A stretch of DNA of 64,000 bases, taken from the NCBI GenBank assembly GCA_947631395.1, contig CANRLF010000008.1, positions 1 through 64,000 on the forward strand, written 5' to 3'. The notes below the pieces were generated by a model, which made no database searches, was not told where the DNA came from, and saw nothing but the letters and a program-made list of their open reading frames with translations. The translations under genes were made by a program, and so were the position numbers. Positions 52,219 through 60,192 of this stretch are shown here, in pieces. Source of the DNA: an uncultured Oscillospiraceae bacterium (GTDB lineage Bacteria; Bacillota; Clostridia; Oscillospirales; Oscillospiraceae). Every line of letters starts with the position of its first letter. The first letter of the stretch is position 1.

Positions 52219-52236
52219 GCCCGCTTAATGGCGGGC
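52219..52236 (-). promoter_or_regulatory. Hairpin in the htpG leader
   Basis: GCCCGC, six-base loop, GCGGGC, about 30 bases before the htpG start on the minus strand. A second stem (ACACCGGT/ACGGTGT) lies near 52260-52280 with TATAAT-like sequence beside it. No CIRCE element was seen. Confidence 0.4.
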
Positions 52237-52289
52237 CTATTTGTTATTAGAGCTATTATACACCGTTTTTACCGGTGTTTGTTACAAAA

Positions 52290-52856
52290 TTAAAAATTTA
52301 TGACTCCCAGGTGCTCTAAAAGTATCTTCAGCCCGATGAGGATAAGTATGGCCCCGCCGAGGATCTCCGCCTTCTCATGGAGCTTCCCGCCCACCTTGTT
52401 GCCGATGTACACCCCCGCCACGCTGAGGGCGAAGGTTATTATACCTATGGCGGCGATGGACGACCAGATGTTCACCGCCAGAAAGGCGAAGGTCACCCCC
52501 ACGGCCAGAGCGTCGATGCTTGTGGCCACGGCCAGGATGAAAAGCTCCCGGACGGCGAAGCTCCCGCTGTCGGCGCCGTCCTCCCCCCGAAGGGCCTCCC
52601 AGATCATGCGCCCGCCGATAAAGGCCAGGAGCGCGAAGGCGATCCAGTGGTCGATCCTCGTTATATACGACTCGAACTGTCGGCCCAAAAGCCAGCCCAG
52701 AAGGGGCATCAGCGCCTGAAAGCCCCCGAAAAACAGCCCCACCAGGAGGGCGTTTTGGGCCTTCAGTGTCTTGACGGACAGCCCCTTACACACCGACACG
52801 GCGAAGGCGTCCATCGAAAGGCCGATGGCTATCAGTATCAGCTCAAAAAAGCTCAT
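52290..52856 (-). CDS. mntP: Manganese efflux pump MntP
   Basis: 188 aa, six hydrophobic segments in two homologous halves. Each half carries a membrane-embedded Asp: GLSMDAFAVSVCKG at the start and ATSIDALAVGVTFAF in the middle, the hallmark of MntP/YebN. Exports Mn(II) to limit toxicity. AAGGTG is upstream. It lies 14 bases after the thrH stop, so probably shares its promoter. No manganese riboswitch fits in the gap. Confidence 0.93.
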   Translation of the reverse strand: MSFFELILIAIGLSMDAFAVSVCKGLSVKTLKAQNALLVGLFFGGFQALMPLLGWLLGRQFESYITRIDHWIAFALLAFIGGRMIWEALRGEDGADSGSFAVRELFILAVATSIDALAVGVTFAFLAVNIWSSIAAIGIITFALSVAGVYIGNKVGGKLHEKAEILGGAILILIGLKILLEHLGVINF

Positions 52857-52870
52857 AGAAGCACCTTAAA

Positions 52871-53476
52871 TCAGTTGTTGATAGCGCCGCGAATGGCGCA
52901 AAGCAGCTCGTCAAAGGACTCAAAGACCGGGATGTCCGGGTTGTCGGCCTTTATTTTGTCCGTACTGCGGAAGAGGAACCCGGCCTTGCTGGCCCTTATC
53001 ATGGCAAGGTCGTTGTAGCTGTCCCCGGCGGCCACCGTCTCAAACCCGCAGGACTGAAGGGCCCTGACGGTGGTGAGCTTTGAGTTTTCGCACCGCATCT
53101 TAAAGCCCGTTATCTCCCCGGAGGGGGCGGCAATGAGCTCGTTGCAGAATATGGCCGGCCAGTTGAGCTTACGCATGAGGGGCGTCGCGAACTGCGTGAA
53201 GGTATCCGAGAGTATGACAGCCTGCGTCTCCTCCCTCAGCGCGTCCAGAAACTCCCGCGCCCCCGGCAACGGGTCTATTTTGGCGATAACGTCCTGTATC
53301 TCCCGAAGCCCCAGCCCGTGCTCCTTCAAAATAGCAATGCGGTACGCCATAAGCTTCCCATAGTCCGGCTCGTCCCTCGTAGTCCTCCTCAGCTCCGGTA
53401 TCCCCGCCTTCTCCGAAAACGCGATCCATATCTCCGGAACCAGTACCCCCTCAAGATCAAGACATACAATGTGCAT
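52871..53476 (-). CDS. thrH: Phosphoserine phosphatase / homoserine phosphotransferase ThrH
   Basis: 201 aa HAD-superfamily enzyme. Nucleophile motif CLDLEGVLVPE (D6, with Glu in place of the second Asp as in ThrH), LSDTFTQFA, KMRCENSKLTTV and AAGDSYNDLAMI. It can give an alternative serine-forming or homoserine-phosphorylating step. Start ATG 53476 behind AAGAGGT. Confidence 0.92.
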   Translation of the reverse strand: MHIVCLDLEGVLVPEIWIAFSEKAGIPELRRTTRDEPDYGKLMAYRIAILKEHGLGLREIQDVIAKIDPLPGAREFLDALREETQAVILSDTFTQFATPLMRKLNWPAIFCNELIAAPSGEITGFKMRCENSKLTTVRALQSCGFETVAAGDSYNDLAMIRASKAGFLFRSTDKIKADNPDIPVFESFDELLCAIRGAINN

Positions 53477-53512
53477 GGAGGTTACCTCTTTTCATATTTA
53501 ATGAGTAAGAAT

Positions 53513-53540
53513 ATTATACATGGTTTTTAAATATTTGCAA
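53513..53540 (-). promoter_or_regulatory. Promoter of thrH-mntP
   Basis: TTGCAA (53540-53535) and TATAAT (53518-53513) on the minus strand, spacer 16. Confidence 0.65.
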
Positions 53541-54020
53541 GCAAAACAAATCCCCCACCCCCCCCACACAGCTCAAAAGCCCCTCCTCCCTGAGGAGGGG
53601 GCAGGGGGAGGAGTCCGAGGATTTGTACACGCCCCCGATAATGCGTCCCCTTAACCTCCCCTTCGTAAGGGGAGGTGGCCCCGCAGGGCCAGTAGGGTCG
53701 AGGCCGAAGTCTTTGCGCACGCCTACACCCTCGACCCCTCAGTCTCGCTTCGCTCGACAGCTCCCCTTACGAAGGGGCGCCTAAGAGAACAAGGTTGCGC
53801 CTCACGGCGCAAATTTTATTCCACGTGAGCCTTCCCCGCCTGGGCGGGGAAGGGCAGGGATGAGGTGGGACCCGCGGCGCAGCCGCAACAATATTCCCCC
53901 CGTCCCCGCCGCGCGGACCGCCCCTCCTCTCTGAGGAGGGGGCAGGGGGAGGAGTCCGAATGCAGCCCCGTCCCATCGGACGGCCCCGATAAAAAGCCCC
54001 GCGGCGTATGAGCGAAACAC
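53541..54020. repeat. Intergenic block of dispersed GC-rich repeats
   Basis: No gene. A 39-base element with internal dyad (CCCCTCCTC, CTGAGGAGGGGGCAGGGGG, GAGTCCGA) occurs at 53580-53618 and 53921-53959. Between them lie a stretch around 53647-53700 rich in short inverted GGGGAG/CTCCCC motifs and, at about 53827-53870, a relative of the tail of the 75-base island-boundary repeat (ending GATGAGGTGGGA). These look like small non-autonomous repeats accumulated in one gap. Confidence 0.7.
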
Positions 54021-54049
54021 TTGACACCGGCGATATTATATTTTAATAT
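54021..54049 (+). promoter_or_regulatory. Promoter for the ParB/BMP fusion gene
   Basis: TTGACA (54021-54026), TAATAT (54044-54049), spacer 17. Confidence 0.7.
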
Positions 54050-54102
54050 ACTTAATACCTTATACCTTAAGCGATAAAGCCATATTAAAACGGAGGATCG
54101 CC

Positions 54103-56043
54103 ATGCCTGAACAGTGCTATAGAGACGCGTTGAAGCTGGGGCAGAAGGAGTACAGGGCCTGCCTGTCCAAGGGAATTAGCCCCGTTTTGCCGGTTATGGA
54201 CGACTTCATCCCGGAGGACCGGGTGAACATAGGCGTAAAGCTGGGAACGGTGCAGATACCGGTGGAATTTATCGTCGGGACAAAGACCCGCGGCCGGACC
54301 ACCAGCTTTGCCAGGAATTTTATGCCCATACTGCCCGAGACCACGGAGTTCGCCGCCAAGTGGGAGGCCCTGTGCCAGGCGCACCTCAAGGACGGCATCC
54401 GCGACGCAATAAAGGTCTATGAGTACATGAACCGGTTCTATGTGGAGGAGGGCAACAAGCGGGTCAGCGTCCTCAAGTTTTTCGGCGCGGTGAATATCAC
54501 CGCCGACGTGACGAGAGTTATGCCCGAGCGCGGCACGGGGCCTGAGACCGACCTCTACTATGAATTTCTCGACTTTTACCGCGTCAGCCACATAAATTAC
54601 ATCGAATTTACGAAAAAGGGCGGATACGCCGCCCTCCAGGAGAGCGTAGGCAAGGCGGCCGACGAGACCTGGAGCGAGGAGGAGCGGCGCGGATTTGCCA
54701 CGGTGTACCACTATTTCCGCTCCGCTTACGAGGAGCTGGGCGGCGGAAAGCTCAGCTCCACCCCCGGCGACGCGCTTCTGGCGTTTATGAAGGTCTACCC
54801 CTACGGCGAGCTCTACAACCTTGCCCCCGGGGAAATGAAAAAGCGCGTGTCCAAGATGTGGGAGGAGGTCAAGCTCCAGCAGGAGAAGGAGCCCATCGAG
54901 GTAAAGCCCGTGCCGGTGGAGCCCAAGGCCGGACTCATAACCAAGGTCATCACCACCACCGCCGCCACGGTGATGGGCCCGCTGAAGGTGGGCTTCGTCC
55001 ACGACAAGACCCCCACCCTCTCCGGCTGGACCCACGGCCACGAGCAGGGCCGTGAGTACGTGGCCGGGAGCCTCGGCGACCAGATCGAGACCGTCTCTTA
55101 CTTCGACGCCATGGCCGAGGACCCCGGGAAGGTCATGTCCAAGGCCATTGCGGACAAGTGCGACCTCATATTCACCACCTCCCCCGTACTGCTGCCCGCC
55201 TCACTCCGCGCGGCCGTGGACAACCCGGACGTGCTGATAATGAACTGCTCCATCAACAAATCCCATCGCTATGTCAGGACCTACTACGCCCGCATATACG
55301 AGGCCAAATTCATCATCGGCGCCGTGGCCGGAGCCCTGTGCGAGGACGGCCGCGTGGGCTACATCTGCGACTACCCCATATACGGCCAGATCGCCGGCAT
55401 AAACGCCTTCGCCCTCGGCGTCAGGATGGTGAACCCCAGCGCCCGGGTGCGCCTCGAGTGGTCCAGCGTCGCCGGCCGTCAGGCGGCCCTTGACAAGCTC
55501 CGGTCCGAGGGCATAGAGCTCATATCCTCCATGGACAACGCCCGCCTCTACGAGGGCCCCGGCAAGCCCATCGGCCTTTCCCGTGTCACCGACAGCGGCC
55601 AGGAGCTCCTGGCCTCGCCCATATGGAACTGGGGCGTATACTATGAGGGCCTTATAAGACAGGTGCTCAACGGCGCCCTGCGGGCCGAGTACATAAGCTC
55701 CAGCAAGGCCATAAACTACTACTGGGGCATGTCCGCCGGAGCCGTGGACGTGAATCTTTCCGACGCCGTGCCCGGCGGGGTGCGGAGGCTCGCCGGCTAC
55801 CTCAAGGAGGGCATAAGCCGCTGGATCATCGATCCCTTCATCGGCCCGATCCACGTCCAGGGCGGCAAGACCGTTGGCGAGGACGGCCGGCCCTTCGGCA
55901 TGGAGGACATAATCGCCATGGACTACCTTGTGGAGAACGTGGACGGCCGCATACCCGTCTATGAGGAGCTCAGCTCCACCGGCAAGGCCACCGTGGAGTC
56001 TGTGGGCGTGGAGGTGTCCCGGAAGAGCGAGGGGGCGGTCTGA
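54103..56043 (+). CDS. Cytosolic ParB-like / BMP-family binding-domain fusion
   Basis: 646 aa without signal peptide. Residues about 30-165 resemble a ParB/Srx-like domain (IPVEFIVGTKTRGRTTSF, then FYVEEGNKRVSVLKFFGAVN). From about 285 to 620 it is a BMP/PnrA-type periplasmic-binding fold (GPLKVGFVHDKTPTLSGWTH, GRVGYICDYPIYGQIAGINA, GLSRVTDSGQEL), normally found on lipoproteins that bind nucleosides. Joined and intracellular, it is more likely a ligand-sensing regulator than a transporter part. GGAGG lies upstream. The stop overlaps the phosphoesterase start (TGATG). Confidence 0.75.
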   Translation: MPEQCYRDALKLGQKEYRACLSKGISPVLPVMDDFIPEDRVNIGVKLGTVQIPVEFIVGTKTRGRTTSFARNFMPILPETTEFAAKWEALCQAHLKDGIRDAIKVYEYMNRFYVEEGNKRVSVLKFFGAVNITADVTRVMPERGTGPETDLYYEFLDFYRVSHINYIEFTKKGGYAALQESVGKAADETWSEEERRGFATVYHYFRSAYEELGGGKLSSTPGDALLAFMKVYPYGELYNLAPGEMKKRVSKMWEEVKLQQEKEPIEVKPVPVEPKAGLITKVITTTAATVMGPLKVGFVHDKTPTLSGWTHGHEQGREYVAGSLGDQIETVSYFDAMAEDPGKVMSKAIADKCDLIFTTSPVLLPASLRAAVDNPDVLIMNCSINKSHRYVRTYYARIYEAKFIIGAVAGALCEDGRVGYICDYPIYGQIAGINAFALGVRMVNPSARVRLEWSSVAGRQAALDKLRSEGIELISSMDNARLYEGPGKPIGLSRVTDSGQELLASPIWNWGVYYEGLIRQVLNGALRAEYISSSKAINYYWGMSAGAVDVNLSDAVPGGVRRLAGYLKEGISRWIIDPFIGPIHVQGGKTVGEDGRPFGMEDIIAMDYLVENVDGRIPVYEELSSTGKATVESVGVEVSRKSEGAV

Positions 56044-56633
56044 TGCGAGTGCTGGCGGTGGCCGATGACGAGGCTAAATCGCTGTACGACTACTACACCC
56101 CCGGAAAGCTGGCGGACTTCGACCTCATAATCTCCTGCGGGGATTTGAGCCGCCACTACCTGGAATTTCTCGTGACCATGGCCCGGTGCCCGCTTGTATA
56201 CGTCCGCGGCAACCACGACGACAAGCTCCTTGTCGAGCCGCCGGAGGGGTGCGTGTGCGTTGACGGCGAGGCCGTGAAAATAAACGGCCTTCGTATCCTC
56301 GGCCTGGGCGGCTCCTACCGCTACCGCCGGGGGGAGAACATGTACACCGAGGAGGAGATGGAAAAGCGCGTAAGGAAGCTCCGCTTCAAGCTCCGCCGCA
56401 TTGGCGGCGTGGACATCATCGTCACCCACGCCCCGGCAAGGCACATAAACGACTTCGACTCCATGTCCCACCGTGGCTTTGAGTGCTTCAATGACCTCCT
56501 GGACAAATACGAGCCCAAATATTTCGTCCACGGCCACATCCACAAAAATTACGGCGTAAACATCCCCCAACGGACCCAACACGGCCAGACGACCATCATA
56601 AACGCCTACGAAAAATGCGAATTTGAGATATAA
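56043..56633 (+). CDS. Small metallophosphoesterase
   Basis: 196 aa calcineurin-like phosphoesterase: ISCGDLSRHY, VRGNHDD, VTHAPARH and VHGHIHKNYG supply the metal ligands. The first motif reads VADDEAKS, so the usual DxH is altered to D-D-E. Its substrate is unknown. Translationally coupled to the ParB/BMP fusion, which suggests it acts on, or under control of, the ligand that protein senses. Confidence 0.85.
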   Translation: MRVLAVADDEAKSLYDYYTPGKLADFDLIISCGDLSRHYLEFLVTMARCPLVYVRGNHDDKLLVEPPEGCVCVDGEAVKINGLRILGLGGSYRYRRGENMYTEEEMEKRVRKLRFKLRRIGGVDIIVTHAPARHINDFDSMSHRGFECFNDLLDKYEPKYFVHGHIHKNYGVNIPQRTQHGQTTIINAYEKCEFEI

Positions 56634-56661
56634 AAAAGAGCCTCGAATGAGGCTCTTTTTT
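56632..56661. terminator. Bidirectional terminator between phosphoesterase and TPM gene
   Basis: AAAAAAGAGCCTC, loop GAAT, GAGGCTCTTTTTT, fully symmetric, between convergent genes. Confidence 0.9.
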
Positions 56662-56664
56662 CGT

Positions 56665-57615
56665 TTACCTGTGCCGCCCGAAGCCTCCCACTGAGCCCCC
56701 CGAGCGCCCGCCCATGCCGCCGCCCCGGGGGCGGGGAGAGGACGAGGGCCGCGAAGAGGATGGCCGGGGAGAGGAGGGGCGCGAAGAGGAGGGCCGGGAT
56801 GACGAGGGCCCGGGCCCGAAGCCCCCGAAGCCCCCGAAGCCGCCATTGCGCGGCGGCGCGGGACGCGGCGGCGCCGGCGGACGGTAGCGGTGATAGGGAT
56901 GCCGCGGGACGAAGATAAACCATGGATAATACCGTGGCATTGGCGTACCGATGCTGGAGTAGTACCCCCGATAGCGCCGCCTGTCCGCCCGGAATATGAT
57001 AAATATCACCGCGCAGACCAGGAGAATAACGACGATATTTCTCATTATAAAGCCGAAAACGGTGGAGAAAAAGCCGGGAGCCGTATCGTCCGGCTCTGTA
57101 TAGGCCGGCGGTGCCTCCGCCGTACTGCCGCCATACTCGCCGTCGTACCACAGGGCAAGCTGTGTTGCCATATTTATGACGGCGTTGTCGTATTTCCCGT
57201 CGTAGAAGTCGTCCACGAAGTATTTTTCAAAATACGTGTCGGTGTCGGACGCGGTAAAGCGGCTTGTTATCTCGTCGCCCACGGTCATGCTCCCCGTCTG
57301 CTCCTTGACGGATACCACCATCATCATACCCCTGTCGGATACGCCCCAGTCATTAAAGAGGCTGACGGCCAGCTCGTCCGGGTCCGTGGAGCCGAAATAA
57401 TTTAAAAACACGATGACGAGCTGAGCGCCGTACTGGTCCTCAAGCCTGCCGTTGAGGTCATAAATTTCCGCCTTGGTGGCGTCGGAGAGCAGTCCCGTCT
57501 CGTCATAGACATAGAAATCCGCGCCCTCACCTGCCTCCAGCGCGGAGGCGGTGAGGGTGAGGGTCAATAGCATTGTGACGGCAATGATCGCCGAAAGGGT
57601 CTTTTTCAAATTCAC
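56665..57615 (-). CDS. TPM-domain membrane protein
   Basis: 316 aa. Signal peptide, then a TPM_phosphatase-type domain about 30-165 (YVYDETGLLSDATKAEIYDL, YGAQLVIVFLNYFG, VSDRGMMMVVSVKE). One transmembrane helix follows about 188-210 (IMRNIVVILLVCAVIFIIF). The last 90 residues are low complexity: Pro/Arg/Tyr, then GGFGGFGGFG, a run of PSSSRPSSS-type repeats and a Gly-rich end. Last gene of the xpaC-telA-lemA cluster, three bases after lemA; TPM proteins often accompany LemA. Confidence 0.82.
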   Translation of the reverse strand: MNLKKTLSAIIAVTMLLTLTLTASALEAGEGADFYVYDETGLLSDATKAEIYDLNGRLEDQYGAQLVIVFLNYFGSTDPDELAVSLFNDWGVSDRGMMMVVSVKEQTGSMTVGDEITSRFTASDTDTYFEKYFVDDFYDGKYDNAVINMATQLALWYDGEYGGSTAEAPPAYTEPDDTAPGFFSTVFGFIMRNIVVILLVCAVIFIIFRADRRRYRGYYSSIGTPMPRYYPWFIFVPRHPYHRYRPPAPPRPAPPRNGGFGGFGGFGPGPSSSRPSSSRPSSPRPSSSRPSSSPRPRGGGMGGRSGGSVGGFGRHR

Positions 57616-57618
57616 ACC

Positions 57619-58149
57619 TCAGTTGAAGTATTCCGGGGGATCCACGCCGAGGAGGGAGCCGATTAGCCTCGTGGGGAACTTATTATAGGTGCCGGAGATG
57701 AACTTATCCACGTCCCCGTTGTAGCTCTCCCGGCCAATGGCGGCCTGGGGCCCCTCGAAGGAGGTGGTGTATATCTCCAGGCTCTCCGCGTCCCGCTCGG
57801 ACAGCTCCTGCCCGGCGATGGCCGACCGCAGGTCCTCAAAACCGGAGGCCAGGTCCCTGTTGGCCGCGGCCCTCTCAGAGACAGACGCGTCGGAGCCCAG
57901 GTCCATACAGACCTGCAGATAGTCCCGCAATGTGTCCGTCTCCACGTCAAGGCCCAGTGAGGAGCCTAAAGTGATGAGGTTCCTCGCGGCGTTCATGCTG
58001 TCGGTCATGTATTCGTCAATGGCAAGTCCGCCCTCCACCCGGTCCACGGCCCGCTGGAGGCTCAGCTTCGCGCCCAGCGGCGTGAATATGAGTATCACCG
58101 CGGCCAGCACCCCGGCGGCGACGCGCCAGTCGGTGGTCAGCTTCTTCAT
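57619..58149 (-). CDS. LemA family protein
   Basis: 176 aa. One N-terminal membrane helix (VAAGVLAAVILIFTPLGA) and a helical body. The end shows the LemA-type YNGDVDKFISGTYNKFPTRL then GSLLG followed by PPEYF. Internal region is more divergent than standard LemA. It overlaps the telA stop by four bases. Probably a membrane scaffold of the envelope stress cluster. Confidence 0.75.
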   Translation of the reverse strand: MKKLTTDWRVAAGVLAAVILIFTPLGAKLSLQRAVDRVEGGLAIDEYMTDSMNAARNLITLGSSLGLDVETDTLRDYLQVCMDLGSDASVSERAAANRDLASGFEDLRSAIAGQELSERDAESLEIYTTSFEGPQAAIGRESYNGDVDKFISGTYNKFPTRLIGSLLGVDPPEYFN

Positions 58150-59306
58150 TTGTTCATCTCAAGGAGCTTGGCCTTCAGGTCGGACTCTATCTTTCCAAGC
58201 TCAGCCTCAGCCTGACGGCGCTTGGCGGCGCCCTCGGCCTGGATGGTGCGGACCTCCTCCAGGGTCTCGATGAGGGACTGGTTCGTGGCCTTCAGCGTCT
58301 CGATGTCCACAACGCCCCTCTCGGACTCCCTGGCGATCTCGATGGAGCCCTGCTTGAGCTTCTCGGCGTTCTTGCGAAGGAGCTCGTTGGTCATGTTCGT
58401 GACCTCACGCTGGGCCTCCATGGCCTGCTGGGAGTGGTGCTGGCCCAGGGCCAGTACCATCTGGCTCTTCCAGAGGGGTATGGTGTTAACGAGGGACGTC
58501 TGTATCTTTTCCACCATCAGGGTGTCATTATTCTGAATGAGCCTTATCTGGGGGGACATCTGGATGGACACCATCCTGGTCAGCTCCAGATCGTGGATCT
58601 TCTTGTCGAAGCGGCTAATCATGTTCTGATAGTCGTTGGCCGCCTGTGCGTCCTCGGGGAGGCCGGACTTCTTGGCCTTCTCCTGGAGCTTGGGAAGCTC
58701 CACCTCCTCGCACTCGCGGAGCTTCTTCTTACCGGCCAGGATATACATGGTCAGCTCCTTGAAGTACGCCTGGTTTATGTCGTACATCTTATCGAGGGTC
58801 GCCACGTCCTTCAGGAGCGTTATCTGGTGCTTCTCCAGCATACCGGCGATCTTGTCCACGTTGACCTCCGCCTTGTCGTACTGGGACTTGAGGGAGGCTA
58901 TCTGGTTCTTGATCTTCTTTTTAAAGCCCAGGAACCCCCGCTCCTCGCCGTCGTAGTCAAAGCCCTTCAGCTCCACCACCAGGTCCGAGAGCATGTCGCC
59001 CACCTCGCCCATGTCCTTGGTGCGGACGTTCTGAAGAGTGGTGCCGGAGAAATCGGCGATGTTCTTCTGGCTGGCCGCGCCGTACTGGAGTATGGCGTTG
59101 GCGTCCGTGATGTCGATCTTCTGAGCGAAGTCCTCAACGGCCTTCAGCTCCTCGGGGGAGAGCTGACTCTCCTCGTGCTCGGTGGCGGACACCGTGGGGG
59201 CCTCAGCCTCGGCCGCGGCCGCCGCCTGTGCCGCCGCCTCAGCCGCGGCGGGGGTGGACGGAGTGGAGTTGAATGTCAGTGTCGGGATGTATTCAGGTTC
59301 AGTCAT
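58146..59306 (-). CDS. TelA/KlaA toxic anion resistance family protein
   Basis: 386 aa, mostly helical and cytosolic. Family blocks are VVELKGFDYDGEERGFLGFK, KYDKAEVNVD-type helix, MLEKHQITLLKDVATLDKMY, AGKKKLRECEEVELPKL, IQMSPQIRLIQNNDTLM and NTIPLWKSQMVLALGQHHSQ. TelA members are linked to tellurite, colicin and cell-envelope antimicrobial resistance. ATG 59306 (AAAGGA upstream) is preferred over 59354. The N-terminal 50 residues are Ala/Glu-rich and look disordered. Confidence 0.9.
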   Translation of the reverse strand: MTEPEYIPTLTFNSTPSTPAAAEAAAQAAAAAEAEAPTVSATEHEESQLSPEELKAVEDFAQKIDITDANAILQYGAASQKNIADFSGTTLQNVRTKDMGEVGDMLSDLVVELKGFDYDGEERGFLGFKKKIKNQIASLKSQYDKAEVNVDKIAGMLEKHQITLLKDVATLDKMYDINQAYFKELTMYILAGKKKLRECEEVELPKLQEKAKKSGLPEDAQAANDYQNMISRFDKKIHDLELTRMVSIQMSPQIRLIQNNDTLMVEKIQTSLVNTIPLWKSQMVLALGQHHSQQAMEAQREVTNMTNELLRKNAEKLKQGSIEIARESERGVVDIETLKATNQSLIETLEEVRTIQAEGAAKRRQAEAELGKIESDLKAKLLEMNK

Positions 59307-59463
59307 GTCAGTGCGTCCTTTCTTTTTTAAAATAAAGTTACCTCTTTGGCTCACTTAACACTCCGTGTTAAGTGAGCTGTCGCGAAGCAATTTAAAATCA
59401 AATTACCTCTTTGGCCCCCTTGCCGCGCAGCGGGAAAGGGGCTGTCACGAAGTGACCGGGGGT

Positions 59464-60105
59464 TTAAAAATCCTTACCCGTCAGCCCCTCGCGCTTCAGC
59501 ATGGACTCCAGGACCGTGATGTCCGTCTCGATGTCCATGGCCTCGTTGGCGAAGAGCGCGTCATACTGCTTCTGGTACGCCGCCACGGTGGTGTCCAGTA
59601 TGTCCTCTATGCGCTTCAGGGTGCCGGACACGTTCTCCCCCGCGCCCTCGCCGCTCATCCTGTCATAGGCATTCAGGAGCTTCATGGTGGTGGGCAGGTA
59701 GTACCCGGCGAAGCGTTTTACCTGGGGCACGTCCTGGGGGTCGTCCCTGGCGTCCTCGAATATCTTTTTCGTCAGCACCGAGATCTCGTCCACGCGCTTC
59801 TGCACCGCGGGATCGCGGATGGAGCTTCTGAGCCTCCCCAGCTCCTTTACGGCCCTGTCGCCCTCGCTGAGTAGCGCGTCCAGCTCCTCGTTGCCTGTGG
59901 GCTCCGGGGCCGGCTCCGGCACGTCGACCTCACGGGTCGTGCCGGGGAAGAGGAGCTTAAGGCCGAAGAACGCGGCCAGGCCGAGCACGATCAGTATGAT
60001 GAAGTGGACGAGCTTATACACGGGAAAGACAAGGCAGTATATGATCCAAACCGCCGCCGCGCCGTAAAATGGTATGACGGAAGGAACTTTTACGGTTTTT
60101 TTCGT
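59464..60105 (-). CDS. XpaC-type membrane protein, apparent ACG start
   Basis: 213 aa. Two adjacent transmembrane helices near the N-terminus (AAAVWIIYCLVFPVYKLVHF, ILIVLGLAAFFGLKLLF), then a cytosolic helical domain with RSSIRDPAVQKRVDEI, YYLPTTMKLLNAYDRM and LKREGLTGKDF. This is the 5-bromo-4-chloroindolyl phosphate hydrolysis (XpaC) family, a usual partner of TelA. The nominal TTG start at 60129 lies at or upstream of the predicted transcript start. AAGGAGG at 60120-60114 points, with 8-base spacing, to an ACG codon at 60105 followed by AAA AAA. GTG 60114 overlaps the Shine-Dalgarno. Confidence 0.82.
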   Translation of the reverse strand, partial: TKKTVKVPSVIPFYGAAAVWIIYCLVFPVYKLVHFIILIVLGLAAFFGLKLLFPGTTREVDVPEPAPEPTGNEELDALLSEGDRAVKELGRLRSSIRDPAVQKRVDEISVLTKKIFEDARDDPQDVPQVKRFAGYYLPTTMKLLNAYDRMSGEGAGENVSGTLKRIEDILDTTVAAYQKQYDALFANEAMDIETDITVLESMLKREGLTGKDF

Positions 60106-60132
60106 GGAAAGCACCTCCTTTACATACAAAAT

Positions 60133-60161
60133 ATATTAGTATTTTTACATATGAAAGTCAA
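60133..60161 (-). promoter_or_regulatory. Promoter of the xpaC-telA-lemA-TPM operon
   Basis: TTGACT (60161-60156) and TAATAT (60138-60133) on the minus strand, spacer 17. Predicted transcription start near 60126. Confidence 0.7.
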
Positions 60162-60192
60162 TAGAACATACGGTTTTTCGGCATTTTTTACC

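Noticed and set aside
52192-52289. CIRCE-type heat-shock operator before htpG
   Set aside because: The hairpins seen do not match TTAGCACTC-N9-GAGTGCTAA.
51130-52293. 387-aa plus-strand frame opposite htpG
   Set aside because: Antisense shadow; htpG is unambiguous.
52857-52870. Manganese (yybP-ykoY) riboswitch for mntP
   Set aside because: The gap to thrH is only 14 bases.
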